A stretch of DNA of 10,209 bases from Pseudomonadota bacterium (GCA_023433185.1 JAEZEN010000042.1:1-10209); one strand, 5' to 3'. Shown: positions 1-6,932, counted from the first letter of the stretch. Made by a program: numbers and translations. The notes: generated from the sequence alone by a model not told the origin.

Positions 1-1128
1 AGCGTCCACGTCCAGGCCGAGCGGCGCGGCACGGCGCATGCGGTGCGGGCGGCCGAGGCAGCGTTCGATCCGGCGCCGGACGACGTGCTGGTCCTCTACG
101 GCGACACGCCGCTCGTCACGGCGGCGACGCTTGGCCGGCTGCGCGCCGGCCTCGCGAGCGCCGACCTCGTGGTGCTCGGCTTCACGCCCGACGACGCGGC
201 GGGTTACGGCCGGCTCCTGATGGCAGGCGCCCAGCTCACCGCGATCCGCGAGGTCAAGGACGCCACGCCCGAGGAGCGGGCGGTGCGGCTGTGCAATGCC
301 GGGGTCATGGCGTTCCGCGGTGCCCTCCTGCCGATGCTCGCCGAGATCGGCACGGCGAACGCCAAGGGCGAGTACTACCTGACCGACCTCGTGGCGCTCG
401 CCAACGCCGCCGGCAAGTCCGTCACCGTCATCGAGGCGGACGCCGACGAGGTCGTCGGCGTCAACGACCGCGGCGAGCTTGCCGCCGCCGAGGCGCTGTT
501 CCAGAGCGCCGCGCGCCAACGCGCGATGGCGGGGGGGGCGACGCTGGTCGCGCCGGAGACCGTGTTCTTCTCCTTCGACACCCGGCTCGGCCGCGACGTG
601 ACGGTCGAGCCCAACGTCTTCTTCGGCACCGGCGTCACCATCGCCGACGGCGTGACGGTGAAGGGATTCTCGCACCTCGAGGGCGCGATCGTCGCGGCGG
701 ACGCGATCGTCGGGCCGTTCTCGCGGCTCCGGCCCGGCGCGACGATCGGGGAAGGGGCCCATGTCGGCAACTTCGTCGAGGTCAAGAACGCCAGCCTCGA
801 TGCCGGGGCGAAGGCCAACCACCTCGCCTATATCGGCGATGCCCATGTCGGGGCCGGTACGAACATCGGGGCGGGCGTCATCACCTGCAACTACGACGGC
901 GTCTTCAAGCACCACACCGAGATCGGGGCAGGTGCCTTCATCGGCTCGAACAGCGCGCTTGTCGCGCCGATCACCATCGGCGACGGCGCCTATGTCGGCA
1001 CCGGCAGCGTCGTCAGCCAGGACGTTCCGGCCGGCGACCTCGCCATCGCCCGGGCCCGCCAGGTCAACAAGCCCGGCTACGGCGCGAAGCTCAGGGCCGC
1101 CAAGATGGCGATGAAAAAGGGCGGGTAG
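1..1128 (+). CDS. glmU: Bifunctional GlmU (N-acetylglucosamine-1-phosphate uridyltransferase / glucosamine-1-phosphate acetyltransferase), 5' end missing
   Basis: GlmU is a cytoplasmic enzyme that acetylates glucosamine-1-phosphate and then joins it to UTP to give UDP-GlcNAc, the precursor of peptidoglycan and lipid A. The frame is open from base 1, giving 375 visible residues. The usual length is about 450, so roughly 70-75 N-terminal residues, including the nucleotide-binding G-rich loop, lie outside the window. Visible uridyltransferase motifs are the QAERRGTAHAV segment (residues 5-15), LYGDTPL with the metal-binding Asp at 35, KGEYYLTDL and NDRGELAAAE. From about residue 190 there are left-handed beta-helix hexapeptide repeats. 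The acetyltransferase residues are present: RLRPGA (Arg244), VEVK (Lys262), NHLAYIGD (His274) and NIGAGVITCNYDG. By spacing they match E. coli R333, K351 and H363. The GTG at 43 is internal, not the start. The tail ends in a Lys-rich segment. In many rhizobia glmS follows glmU; here it does not. Confidence 0.97.
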   Translation, partial: SVHVQAERRGTAHAVRAAEAAFDPAPDDVLVLYGDTPLVTAATLGRLRAGLASADLVVLGFTPDDAAGYGRLLMAGAQLTAIREVKDATPEERAVRLCNAGVMAFRGALLPMLAEIGTANAKGEYYLTDLVALANAAGKSVTVIEADADEVVGVNDRGELAAAEALFQSAARQRAMAGGATLVAPETVFFSFDTRLGRDVTVEPNVFFGTGVTIADGVTVKGFSHLEGAIVAADAIVGPFSRLRPGATIGEGAHVGNFVEVKNASLDAGAKANHLAYIGDAHVGAGTNIGAGVITCNYDGVFKHHTEIGAGAFIGSNSALVAPITIGDGAYVGTGSVVSQDVPAGDLAIARARQVNKPGYGAKLRAAKMAMKKGG

Positions 1129-1197
1129 GGCGCGCCTGCCGGGCTCGTGCTATCGATACGGGCCAGAATCCGCCGCAGCCCCGGGAGAATCCGCCCT

Positions 1198-1410
1198 ATG
1201 CCTTTCGTGAGCATCAAGTTCGTCAGGGAGAACGTCGCCGACGATCCCGAGGGCAAGATGAACCGCATCGCCGATCGCGTCAGCCAGGCGATCGCCGACG
1301 AGATGGGCGTCACACCGGAATCGGTGTGGATCGGCTTCGAGCCGCTCCCGGCGACGGAGTTCTACGTCGGCAAGGACAGCGTCGCGGCGCGGCGGGCCAG
1401 GAAGGGCTGA
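1198..1410 (+). CDS. Small tautomerase of the 4-oxalocrotonate tautomerase superfamily
   Basis: The product is 70 residues, typical for this superfamily, whose members are small oligomeric keto-enol tautomerases that use the amino-terminal proline exposed after Met removal as a general base. The start at 1198 is chosen because it puts Pro directly after Met (MPFVSIKFVRE); the frame stays open upstream, but that would bury the proline. A GGGAG ribosome binding site sits at 1183-1187. A beta-alpha-beta pattern is visible: strand VSIKFVRE, a helix around residues 18-36, then strand SVWIGFEPL and a C-terminal FYVGKDS, which resembles the FGIGG region of 4-OT. The Arg that binds substrate in classic 4-OT (SVRV) is replaced by Trp44 (SVWI), so 4-oxalocrotonate is unlikely to be the substrate. 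The gene lies between glmU (69-bp gap) and an exporter (40-bp gap). A shared role with the exporter is only a guess. Confidence 0.85.
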   Translation: MPFVSIKFVRENVADDPEGKMNRIADRVSQAIADEMGVTPESVWIGFEPLPATEFYVGKDSVAARRARKG

Positions 1411-1430
1411 GCGGCCCGCCGGGCGCTCAG
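1407..1430 (+). terminator. Hairpin containing the tautomerase stop codon
   Basis: CTGAGCG (1407-1413) and CGCTCAG (1424-1430) form a perfect 7-bp stem. Inside it, CCC/GGG (1415-1417 with 1421-1423) can add three pairs across one bulged G. The TGA stop (1408-1410) lies in the left arm. No T-tract follows, so it is not a canonical intrinsic terminator. It could attenuate readthrough or protect the 3' end. It ends 20 nt before the next start codon. Confidence 0.4.
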
Positions 1431-1450
1431 GCGACGGGCGGAGCCTGAGG

Positions 1451-2872
1451 ATGCCGGACCGCATTCTCCTGCCGCTGATCGTCGCCTGTGCGCTGTTCAT
1501 GGAGAATCTCGATTCGACGGTTCTCACCACCGCGCTGCCGGCCATCGCGGCGGACTTCGGGGCGAGCCCGATCCACCTCAAGCTGGCGCTGACCTCCTAC
1601 CTGCTGGCGCTCGCGGTCTTCATTCCGGCGTCGGGCTGGCTCGCCGACCGCTACGGCGCGCGGGCGATCTTCCGCCTCGCGATCCTGATCTTCACCCTCG
1701 GCTCGATCGCCTGCGGGCTGTCGAATTCGATTCCCGAGATCGTGGCGGCGCGCGTCGTCCAGGGAATCGGCGGATCGATGATGATGCCGGTCGGTCGGCT
1801 GGTCATCCTCAGGAGCATTCCGAAGAGCGAACTGGTCGGTTCGCTCGCCTGGCTTACCGTGCCGGCCCTGCTCGGCCCGGTCATGGGGCCGCCGGTCGGC
1901 GGGTTCATCACGACCTATTTCGAGTGGCGCTGGATCTTCTGGATCAACGTGCCGGTCGGCGTCCTCGGCCTCGTGCTTGCCACGCTCTACCTGCCCGACA
2001 TCCGGGGCGAGGCGCGGCAGCGCTTCGACGGCACCGGCTTCACCCTGTCGGCCCTGGGCCTCGCTCTGTTCATGACCGGCTCCACCACCCTCGGGCTGCG
2101 ATTGATCCCGACCGCCGCCGTGCTGGCGATCCTCGCGGGCGGCGTGGTGCTGCTCGCCCTCTACACGGTCCGCAGCCGCCGCGTCGCGGCCCCGATCATC
2201 GACCTGTCGCTCCTCCGGATACCGACGATGCGGGCGAGCCTCCTCGGCACGCTCCTCTTCCGGATCGGGGTCGGCGCGACGCCTTTCCTCCTGCCGCTCA
2301 TGCTTCAGCTCGGCTTCGGCATGTCACCCTTCCAGTCGGGAATGATCACCTTCGCCGCGGCGATCGGGGCGATCGCCATGAAGTTCGCCGCCCCGCCGAT
2401 CCTCCGACGATTCGGCTTCCGGGCCGTGCTGATCGCCAACGCCGTCATCGCCGGGGCCTTCGTCATGCTGCCGGCGGCCTTCACGCCGGCGACGCCCGTC
2501 GCTCTGATGACGGGGCTCCTACTGATCGGCGGCTTCTTCCGCTCGCTCCAGTTCACCAGCGTCAACGCGCTCGCCTTCGCCGATGTCCCTCCGGAGCGGA
2601 TGAGCGGGGCGACCACATTGACCAGCGTCGCTCAGCAGCTGTCGCTTTCGCTCGGCATCTCGATCGGGGCGATCGTGCTCGAACTGACGGTCCAGGCAAC
2701 CGGCGGCCCGATGGGCGCGGCGGACTTCACGCCGGCCTTCATCGTCGTCGGCATGCTGGCCGCGCTCTCGGCGATCCCCTTCGCGCTGCTCGCCCGCGAT
2801 GCGGGACGCGAGGTATCGGGGCACCGTCCGGTCGCGCCCGATCCAGTCACCGTGATGCGGGATCGCGGCTGA
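1451..2872 (+). CDS. MFS multidrug exporter, DHA2 (EmrB/QacA-like, 14-TM) family
   Basis: This is an inner-membrane, proton-coupled drug/solute antiporter of 473 residues. The hydrophobic pattern supports 14 membrane segments, beginning at residues 7-27. Family motifs are in the expected order: LDSTVLTTALPAIA at 20-33 (motif D1, with the membrane-embedded Asp21), GWLADRYGARAIF at 62-74 (motif A, loop 2-3), RVVQGIGGSMMMP at 101-113 (motif B) and GPVMGPPVGG at 142-151 (motif C, the antiporter motif in TM5). The EWRWIFWINVPVG segment after it is typical of DHA2 proteins. GGAG at 1440-1443 lies 7 nt before the ATG. No membrane-fusion partner (EmrA) or outer-membrane channel is in the window. The substrate cannot be predicted. 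The gene probably shares a transcript with the tautomerase and converges on rlmE. Confidence 0.93.
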   Translation: MPDRILLPLIVACALFMENLDSTVLTTALPAIAADFGASPIHLKLALTSYLLALAVFIPASGWLADRYGARAIFRLAILIFTLGSIACGLSNSIPEIVAARVVQGIGGSMMMPVGRLVILRSIPKSELVGSLAWLTVPALLGPVMGPPVGGFITTYFEWRWIFWINVPVGVLGLVLATLYLPDIRGEARQRFDGTGFTLSALGLALFMTGSTTLGLRLIPTAAVLAILAGGVVLLALYTVRSRRVAAPIIDLSLLRIPTMRASLLGTLLFRIGVGATPFLLPLMLQLGFGMSPFQSGMITFAAAIGAIAMKFAAPPILRRFGFRAVLIANAVIAGAFVMLPAAFTPATPVALMTGLLLIGGFFRSLQFTSVNALAFADVPPERMSGATTLTSVAQQLSLSLGISIGAIVLELTVQATGGPMGAADFTPAFIVVGMLAALSAIPFALLARDAGREVSGHRPVAPDPVTVMRDRG

Positions 2873-2894
2873 GCCGGCGGCCAGGCTCAGCCGC
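2865..2894. terminator. Inverted repeat spanning both stop codons of the convergent MFS and rlmE genes
   Basis: GCGGCTGAGCC (2865-2875) and GGCTCAGCCGC (2884-2894) are perfectly complementary over 11 bp, with an 8-nt loop. The MFS stop TGA (2870-2872) lies in one arm and the rlmE stop (TCA at 2887-2889 on the + strand) lies in the mirror position of the other arm. The only gap between the genes is 14 bp. The symmetry suits a bidirectional terminator, but neither side has a T-tract, so factor-independent termination would be atypical. Confidence 0.5.
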
Positions 2895-3579
2895 TGCCGC
2901 GGAAGCCTTTCGCGACGAGGTAGAGCTCCACCGAGCCCGCCCGGCTGGCCGGCGGCTTGACGTGGTGGACGCTGGCATAGTCGCGCTTGAGGGCATTGAG
3001 GAGGTCGCTGCTCGCGCCGCCCTGGAAGACCTTGGTGACGAAGATGCCGCCCGGCCGCAGCACGCTCGCCGCGAAGTCGGCGGCGGTCTCGCCGAGATGC
3101 ATGGTGCGGATATGGTCGGTCTGGCGGTGGCCGGTGGTCGGCGCGGCCATGTCCGACATCACCACGTCCGCCTGATGGCCGCCGAGTGCGGCCCTGAGCG
3201 CCTCCGGCGCCTCGGCGTCGAGGAAGTCCTGCTTGAGGACGGTGGCGCCGGCGATCGGTTCGACGTCGAGATAGTCGATTGCCACGACCCGCGGATCGGC
3301 GGCCGTCGAGCGGATGCGCGTCGCGGCGACCTCCGACCAGCCGCCGGGGGCGGCGCCGAGGTCGACCACCCGGTCGCCGGGCTTCAGGATGCGGTAGCGG
3401 TCGTCCATCTCGATCAGCTTGTAGGCCGAACGGGCCCGGTAGCCTTCGGCGCGCGCCTTCGCCACGTAGGGATCGTTGAGCTGGCGCTCGAGCCACCGCG
3501 TCGAGCTCGGCTTCCGGCGCCGGGCGGTCTTCACCCGGACCTTGAGCTGGCGGCCCGACGCCGCGCGGTCCCTAGCCAT
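2887..3579 (-). CDS. rlmE: 23S rRNA (uridine-2'-O)-methyltransferase RlmE (FtsJ/RrmJ)
   Basis: RlmE methylates the 2'-OH of the conserved A-loop uridine (U2552 in E. coli) of 23S rRNA in the 50S particle, using S-adenosylmethionine, and is needed for efficient late 50S assembly. The protein has 230 residues, close to the family norm with a slightly long basic N-terminus (about residues 1-28). The SAM-binding motif LGAAPGGW is at 74-81. The K-D-K-E catalytic tetrad is visible as Lys54 (AYKLIEMD), Asp143 (SDMAAP), Lys183 (TKVFQG) and Glu218 ([12 protein letters not shown]). The ATG start overlaps the 3' end of the Ppx/GppA gene by 8 bp, which points to translational coupling in a ppx-rlmE operon, an order known in alphaproteobacteria. 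Confidence 0.96.
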   Translation of the reverse strand: MARDRAASGRQLKVRVKTARRRKPSSTRWLERQLNDPYVAKARAEGYRARSAYKLIEMDDRYRILKPGDRVVDLGAAPGGWSEVAATRIRSTAADPRVVAIDYLDVEPIAGATVLKQDFLDAEAPEALRAALGGHQADVVMSDMAAPTTGHRQTDHIRTMHLGETAADFAASVLRPGGIFVTKVFQGGASSDLLNALKRDYASVHHVKPPASRAGSVELYLVAKGFRGSG

Positions 3580-4801
3580 GGATACCCGCCTCCCGCCGGC
3601 CGGCCCGGGAGCGCCAGACGCCGTCCTCGGCCATCAGTTCGACCAGCACGCCCTCGCGCAGCCCGCGGTCGGCGACGCGGAGCCGGTCGCAGGGCCAGCG
3701 CCGGCGGATCGCCTCGAGGATCGCGCAGCCGGCGAGCACGAGATCGGCGCGCTCGCGGCCGATGCACGGATTGGCGCACCGCGCCTCGTAGTCCATTGTC
3801 ACGAACAGGGCGACGAGGTCGGCGACCTGCGTCCCGCTCAGCCAGGTGCCGTCCACCATCCGGCGGTCGTAGCGCGGCAGGTCGAGATGGACGCCGGCAA
3901 GCGTGGTCACCGTGCCGGAGGTGCCGAGCATGTGGACGGCGCCGGCGGCCACAGCGGCATCGAGGACATGGCCGTTGGGGAAGGCTGCGAGCATGGCGGC
4001 GACCTCGGCGACCATCGCCTCGAACTGGACGGGCGTCACGTCGCGACCGCCGTGGCGCTCGCTGAGATTGACGACGCCGACGGGCAGGGACACCCACTCG
4101 CGAATGCGGCTGGCCATCGGCCGGCGGGCCCCGTCGCCCGTCGCGTCGAGGTCGAGCCAGACGAGTTCGGAGGAGCCGCCGCCGATGTCGAAGAGGATGA
4201 CGCCCCCGGCATCGGGATCGACCAGCGAGGCACAGCCGGCGACCGCGAGCCGCGCCTCGGTCTCGCGGGAGACGATCTCGAGCGACAGGCCGGTCTCGTC
4301 GCGAACGCGGGCGACGAAGTCGGCGCCGTTGGCGGCGGCCCGGCAGGCCTCCGTCGCGATCAGCCGCGCCCGGGACACGCCGCGATAGGCGAGCTTCTGG
4401 CCGCAGATCCGGAGCGCCTCGATCGCGCGGTCCATGGCGGCATTGCCGAGGCGCCCGCTGTGCCCGATGCCCTCGCCGAGGCGGACGATGCGCGAAAAGG
4501 CATCGACGACGCGAAAGCCGTGGTCGCGGGGCACCGCCACCAGCAGACGGCAGTTATTGGTGCCGAGGTCGAGCGCGCCGTAGAACGGGGAGGGACGCGG
4601 TACCGGCGGGGCAGGGGCAGGCTGGCGCCGAATCTCGGCGACGATGGCGATTGCCGGTGGCGCGTCCTTCCGGGACGGTTCGAGGGGCCGCGCTCCGGGC
4701 GCATAGACCGGCCCCCGGCGCTTCCGCCGGCGTCGCTTCGACTTCCCGCGCCCGTCGCCATTAGGCGACTTGCCGCCCGGGTTTCGCGTGGAATCCGCCA
4801 T
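3572..4801 (-). CDS. ppx: Ppx/GppA family phosphatase (exopolyphosphatase / pppGpp phosphohydrolase)
   Basis: Members of this ASKHA-fold family hydrolyse polyphosphate from its end or convert pppGpp to ppGpp; sequence alone does not decide which. With the start chosen here it has 409 residues. Residues 19-30 are a Lys/Arg-rich tract, followed by a Pro/Ala-rich linker to about 70. The catalytic domain follows: phosphate-1 ALDLGTNN (76-83), ATEACR with the likely catalytic Glu151, SRETEARLA, phosphate-2 DIGGGSSE (205-212), [15 protein letters not shown] (293-297) and ADRGLREG (377-384). It lacks the C-terminal helical extension of the long enterobacterial forms. Starts are ambiguous: ATG at 4801 (MADST, weak GGAA ahead), ATG at 4831 (10 residues longer) or TTG at 4996 (65 residues longer). 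The last would lie upstream of the promoter-like sequence at 4957-4984. The gene precedes rlmE and overlaps it by 8 bp. Confidence 0.92.
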   Translation of the reverse strand: MADSTRNPGGKSPNGDGRGKSKRRRRKRRGPVYAPGARPLEPSRKDAPPAIAIVAEIRRQPAPAPPVPRPSPFYGALDLGTNNCRLLVAVPRDHGFRVVDAFSRIVRLGEGIGHSGRLGNAAMDRAIEALRICGQKLAYRGVSRARLIATEACRAAANGADFVARVRDETGLSLEIVSRETEARLAVAGCASLVDPDAGGVILFDIGGGSSELVWLDLDATGDGARRPMASRIREWVSLPVGVVNLSERHGGRDVTPVQFEAMVAEVAAMLAAFPNGHVLDAAVAAGAVHMLGTSGTVTTLAGVHLDLPRYDRRMVDGTWLSGTQVADLVALFVTMDYEARCANPCIGRERADLVLAGCAILEAIRRRWPCDRLRVADRGLREGVLVELMAEDGVWRSRAGRREAGIHG

Positions 4802-4956
4802 GTCGGCGGATTCCGTGCGTCCCTGAGCCATGGGCGCAGTCGAACCCGCCTGTCGCGGATCCTCTCCCGGCGCCGTCAATGCACTGTCCTCGATCGCGCG
4901 CCCGGGCCACAGCGAGGCGGCGCAGCGATCCATCTGGTGTTTCAACTTCGCCGGCC

Positions 4957-4984
4957 AGTCTATCAGGCGGGCGGCGGCTGACAA
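4957..4984 (-). promoter_or_regulatory. Candidate sigma-70 promoter for the ppx-rlmE operon
   Basis: On the minus strand TTGTCA (4979-4984; 5 of 6 to TTGACA) is followed after 16 nt by TAGACT (4957-4962; 4 of 6 to TATAAT). Transcription would begin near 4950, leaving a leader of about 150 nt before the ATG at 4801. That would rule out the TTG start at 4996. This is pattern matching only. Confidence 0.4.
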
Positions 4985-5012
4985 GCATTCCGGCAACCAG
5001 CTGGCACCCGAC

Positions 5013-5031
5013 GGGCCGGTTAAACCGGCCC
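5013..5031. repeat. Perfect 19-bp palindrome upstream of ppx
   Basis: GGGCCGGTT, one central A, then AACCGGCCC: a perfect 9-bp inverted repeat with a 1-nt centre. The short centre argues against an RNA hairpin and for a dimeric protein-binding site. It lies 29 bp upstream of the candidate -35 box of ppx and 37 bp past the end of the GST gene. It could be an operator or activator site, or a by-product of GC-rich sequence. No T-tract follows on either strand. Confidence 0.45.
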
Positions 5032-5067
5032 ATCGGCCTCAAGGTCGATCCGGCCGGCCGCGCTCCG

Positions 5068-5790
5068 TCAGGCCGCGGTGCCGCCGGCCCGGGCCCACGC
5101 GGCCGGCATCGCCACAACGTTGCCGCGCGGCAGGGACAGGAGGGCGGGATGTGGCGGCTGCGGCCGCGGCGCGGCACGGGGCCGCTCGGGCGCGGGCATT
5201 TCGGGCTCGTCGACGAAGCCGGGAAGCCTCCGGACCCTCTCCATCCAGCGGCCGATCGCCGGATAGGGGGCGAGATCGAAGCCCGCCCTTGCCGACAGCG
5301 CCGCCGCCGGAAAGACCGCGACATCGGCGATGGTCGCATTACGGCCGACGCACCAGGTAGCGCCTGCCAGGTGGCGTGCGGTCAGGTGTGCGTCGAGATG
5401 CCGGAACGCTCGGCAGGCGGCGTCGCGAGCGTCCGGATCGTCAGGGGCGAGGCCGAAGAGCGGATCGACGAGCCCGACGGCGCGAAGCTTCCTCGACGCA
5501 AAGGCAAGCCAAGTCATCGTCTGCCCGAAGAGGCGCGGGTCGTCCGCCGGCAGCCACTCGTCGCGCCAGTCGTGTCGGCGTGCGAGATAGGCGAGGATCG
5601 CCTCGGCCTCGTGGACGGCGATGTCGTCGTCGATCAGGCAGGGCAGGTTCCGGGCCGTTTCCGCGGCGGCTGGGTTGCCTGCCGCCGGCTCGCCGCGGAG
5701 GCTGCGATAGTCGAGGCCCAGAAGCCCGAGCAGCAGCCGGACCTTGTAGGAATCCTCGTCGAAATCGATGTGGTGAAGGATCAGCGGCAC
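5068..5790 (-). CDS. Glutathione S-transferase family protein with Pro-rich C-terminal tail
   Basis: This is a cytosolic GST-fold protein of 240 residues. The N-terminal thioredoxin-like domain is seen as MPLILHHIDFDEDSYKVRLLLGLLG, with Ser14 or Tyr15 in the place of the usual catalytic residue, followed by LPCLIDDD with the cis-Pro at 50 and HEAEAILAYLARR at 60-72. The Glu-Ser pair that holds the glutathione gamma-glutamyl group is Glu61-Ala62 here, so glutathione binding may be altered. The C-terminal helical domain contains the N-capping motif ATIADVAVFP (152-161). After about residue 195 there is a Pro/Arg/Ala-rich tail that most GSTs lack. The GTG at 5790 is chosen because GGGAG lies 7 nt upstream and the domain begins at once; a TTG at 5823 would add 11 residues. 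The next gene on the same strand is ppx, after a gap of about 270 bp containing its own candidate promoter. Confidence 0.87.
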   Translation of the reverse strand: MPLILHHIDFDEDSYKVRLLLGLLGLDYRSLRGEPAAGNPAAAETARNLPCLIDDDIAVHEAEAILAYLARRHDWRDEWLPADDPRLFGQTMTWLAFASRKLRAVGLVDPLFGLAPDDPDARDAACRAFRHLDAHLTARHLAGATWCVGRNATIADVAVFPAAALSARAGFDLAPYPAIGRWMERVRRLPGFVDEPEMPAPERPRAAPRPQPPHPALLSLPRGNVVAMPAAWARAGGTAA

Positions 5791-5797
5791 GCTCGTG

Positions 5798-5802
5798 CTC
5801 CC
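5798..5802 (-). promoter_or_regulatory. Ribosome binding site deciding the GTG start of the GST gene
   Basis: GGGAG on the minus strand, 7 nt before the GTG at 5790. No comparable site precedes the alternative TTG at 5823. Confidence 0.6.
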
Positions 5803-5890
5803 GCGTAACGGTCGGCGGCCCAAGGGGGGCGTCGGGAGCCTGAAACGCGCCGCACCGAAAGGAGGTTCCGGCGGCCGCCGCAGTCGAGAC

Positions 5891-5906
5891 CCACCGCCTG
5901 CGGTGG
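5891..5906 (-). terminator. Hairpin downstream of the ParB-like gene
   Basis: CCACCGC (5891-5897) and GCGGTGG (5900-5906) are a perfect 7-bp inverted repeat with 2 nt between the arms; in RNA the inner pair would open. It lies 26 bp past the stop of the ParB-like gene and about 100 bp upstream of the GST start. No T-tract follows, so a terminator role is tentative. Confidence 0.35.
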
Positions 5907-5922
5907 CCGCGGCTGGTCGTCT

Positions 5923-5944
5923 TCCCGCGCATCAGCGGGCGGGA
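5923..5944 (-). terminator. Weak hairpin around the stop codon of the ParB-like gene
   Basis: TCCCGC (5923-5928) and GCGGGA (5939-5944) pair over 6 bp with a 10-nt loop holding the stop codon (5932-5934). A tighter 5-bp pairing, 5924-5928 with 5935-5939, is also possible. No T-tract. Confidence 0.25.
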
Positions 5945-6543
5945 TTCAGAATGTCCTCGGGCGTATCCCGATGCCGGACGCCGAGGCACGCCGGAATGGT
6001 GTCGAAATCCAGCGACAGAGCCATGCCCAGACGGTGAAACCCGGAGGCGCCGAAGATCGGATTGCCGGTCCGGCCGAAATGAACCATCACACCGTGTCGT
6101 TCCCGCTGCGGGCTTGCCGAGCGCCCGAGCTCGTAACTCGTCCTCAGGCGGCCCTCCCGCTGCACCTGCTCGAATATCCGGTCCAGTTCCTCGTAGCGCG
6201 TGACGATCTCGGCCTCGGTACGGCATCCGTCAAAGCCACCGGGGAGGCTGGCCGCTCGCGAGGCGATCTCGTCGATGATGCCGGTTTCGCGCCAGGGGAT
6301 GCCATCTACCCAGTGAGCGAGACAGGCCACGATCTTGGGGTGCTGCCGAAGGACCAGGCGGGAGAGGTCCCATTCGCCGTCCTGCACGGTTCCGGCCTTG
6401 GCGCGTCCGAAGCGGGTGACGTAGATTTCGAGCGTGCGTGGATCGATGTGGATGAGCCGGCACCAGTGCTTGGGTCTGCCTGAAGTCCGTCTCCGCTGCT
6501 CGAAGGAATCTGAGGTCTGCCCTGGGAACCTGAAGAATCGCAC
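5932..6543 (-). CDS. ParB-like (HRL-motif) protein of unknown function
   Basis: The protein has 203 residues and resembles, from memory of the family pattern, uncharacterised ParB-like proteins found singly or near surface-glycan genes. Their shared pattern is a VxDGxWD motif, a GxPWxxTxxY segment, a WxGC segment, a helix with DxLYxxI, and a terminal strand-GRHRL-helix-IPVxVxxRH block. Here these read GTVQDGEWD (51-59), GIPWRETG (81-88), GFDGCRTEAE (103-112), ELDRIFEQV (119-127), then VMVHFGRTGNPIF, GFHRLGMALSL and IPACLGVRHRDT up to residue 194. The Arg before HRL is Phe169 here. There is no signal peptide or membrane segment. No catalytic function can be assigned. The GTG start at 6543 has a good GGAGG at 6556-6560, 12 nt upstream. 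No partner gene stands next to it; the GST lies downstream on the same strand. Confidence 0.75.
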   Translation of the reverse strand: MRFFRFPGQTSDSFEQRRRTSGRPKHWCRLIHIDPRTLEIYVTRFGRAKAGTVQDGEWDLSRLVLRQHPKIVACLAHWVDGIPWRETGIIDEIASRAASLPGGFDGCRTEAEIVTRYEELDRIFEQVQREGRLRTSYELGRSASPQRERHGVMVHFGRTGNPIFGASGFHRLGMALSLDFDTIPACLGVRHRDTPEDILNPAR

Positions 6544-6555
6544 TGGTCCGGTTTC

Positions 6556-6560
6556 CCTCC
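6556..6560 (-). promoter_or_regulatory. Ribosome binding site for the GTG start of the ParB-like gene
   Basis: GGAGG on the minus strand inside GGGAGGG, 12 nt before the GTG at 6543. The spacing is a little long but the match is strong. Confidence 0.5.
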
Positions 6561-6561
6561 C

Positions 6562-6932
6562 GATCTGGTCTGTGATTGGCGGGACCGGTCACCGTTGCCG
6601 CCAGGACACGGGCACCGCTCACCGCCACCATCGACGCCTTGACACCCCGCGACGGCCGCCAATCCCGAGGGGCGACCGTCACCAGATCGTCATAACTGGG
6701 CAGGGGACCTGACCTTTCAATGGGATGTCATCGTTTTCTCGGGTGGATTGCCCGCGTCCGCCGAAGGACGATCCGCGACACGGCCGCGCCGGGAGGAAGC
6801 CGCGCGGAACGGCCACAGGGATCAACATGAGGGTGGACCCCGGCCCGCACCCGCACTATAAAGACGCCCACCGCGAGCCGAATGCGGCGTGCGCCCCGGC
6901 CAGGCCGGAGGTCGCCTGTATCGATCGGCTCT
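6562..6932. other. Intergenic stretch between the ParB-like gene and tRNA-Gln
   Basis: About 370 bp without a supportable gene. The open frames here have no recognisable motif. On the minus strand TTGAAA (near 6716-6721) and TTATGA (near 6691-6696) could be a poor promoter for the ParB-like gene, but the spacer is 19 nt. Near the right end a TATAAA element faces the tRNA. No insertion sequence ends or coding remnant could be shown. Confidence 0.5.
6857..6862 (+). promoter_or_regulatory. -10-like TATAAA upstream of tRNA-Gln
   Basis: TATAAA stands out in a GC-rich context 70 bp before the tRNA. The -35 region at 17-18 nt spacing (TGGACC or GTGGAC) matches the consensus poorly. Confidence 0.35.

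Noticed and set aside
43..45. GTG at 43 as the start of glmU
   Set aside because: It is inside the conserved GTAHAV motif; the real start is upstream of the window.
1924..4065. Plus-strand open frame of 713 codons
   Set aside because: It is a shadow of the MFS gene and the antisense of rlmE and ppx, with an extreme Arg/Pro/Gly composition.
3476..4981. Plus-strand open frame of 501 codons
   Set aside because: It is antisense to the Ppx/GppA gene, which has all its family motifs on the other strand.
6230..6682. Minus-strand frame of 150 codons overlapping the start of the ParB-like gene
   Set aside because: No family resemblance, and its second half is out of frame within the ParB-like gene. 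The possibility that 6544-6682 is a remnant of another gene could not be supported.
6690..6740. CAGGGGACCTGACC-like sequence reminiscent of some IS ends
   Set aside because: No matching inverted end, target duplication or transposase remnant is present in the window.
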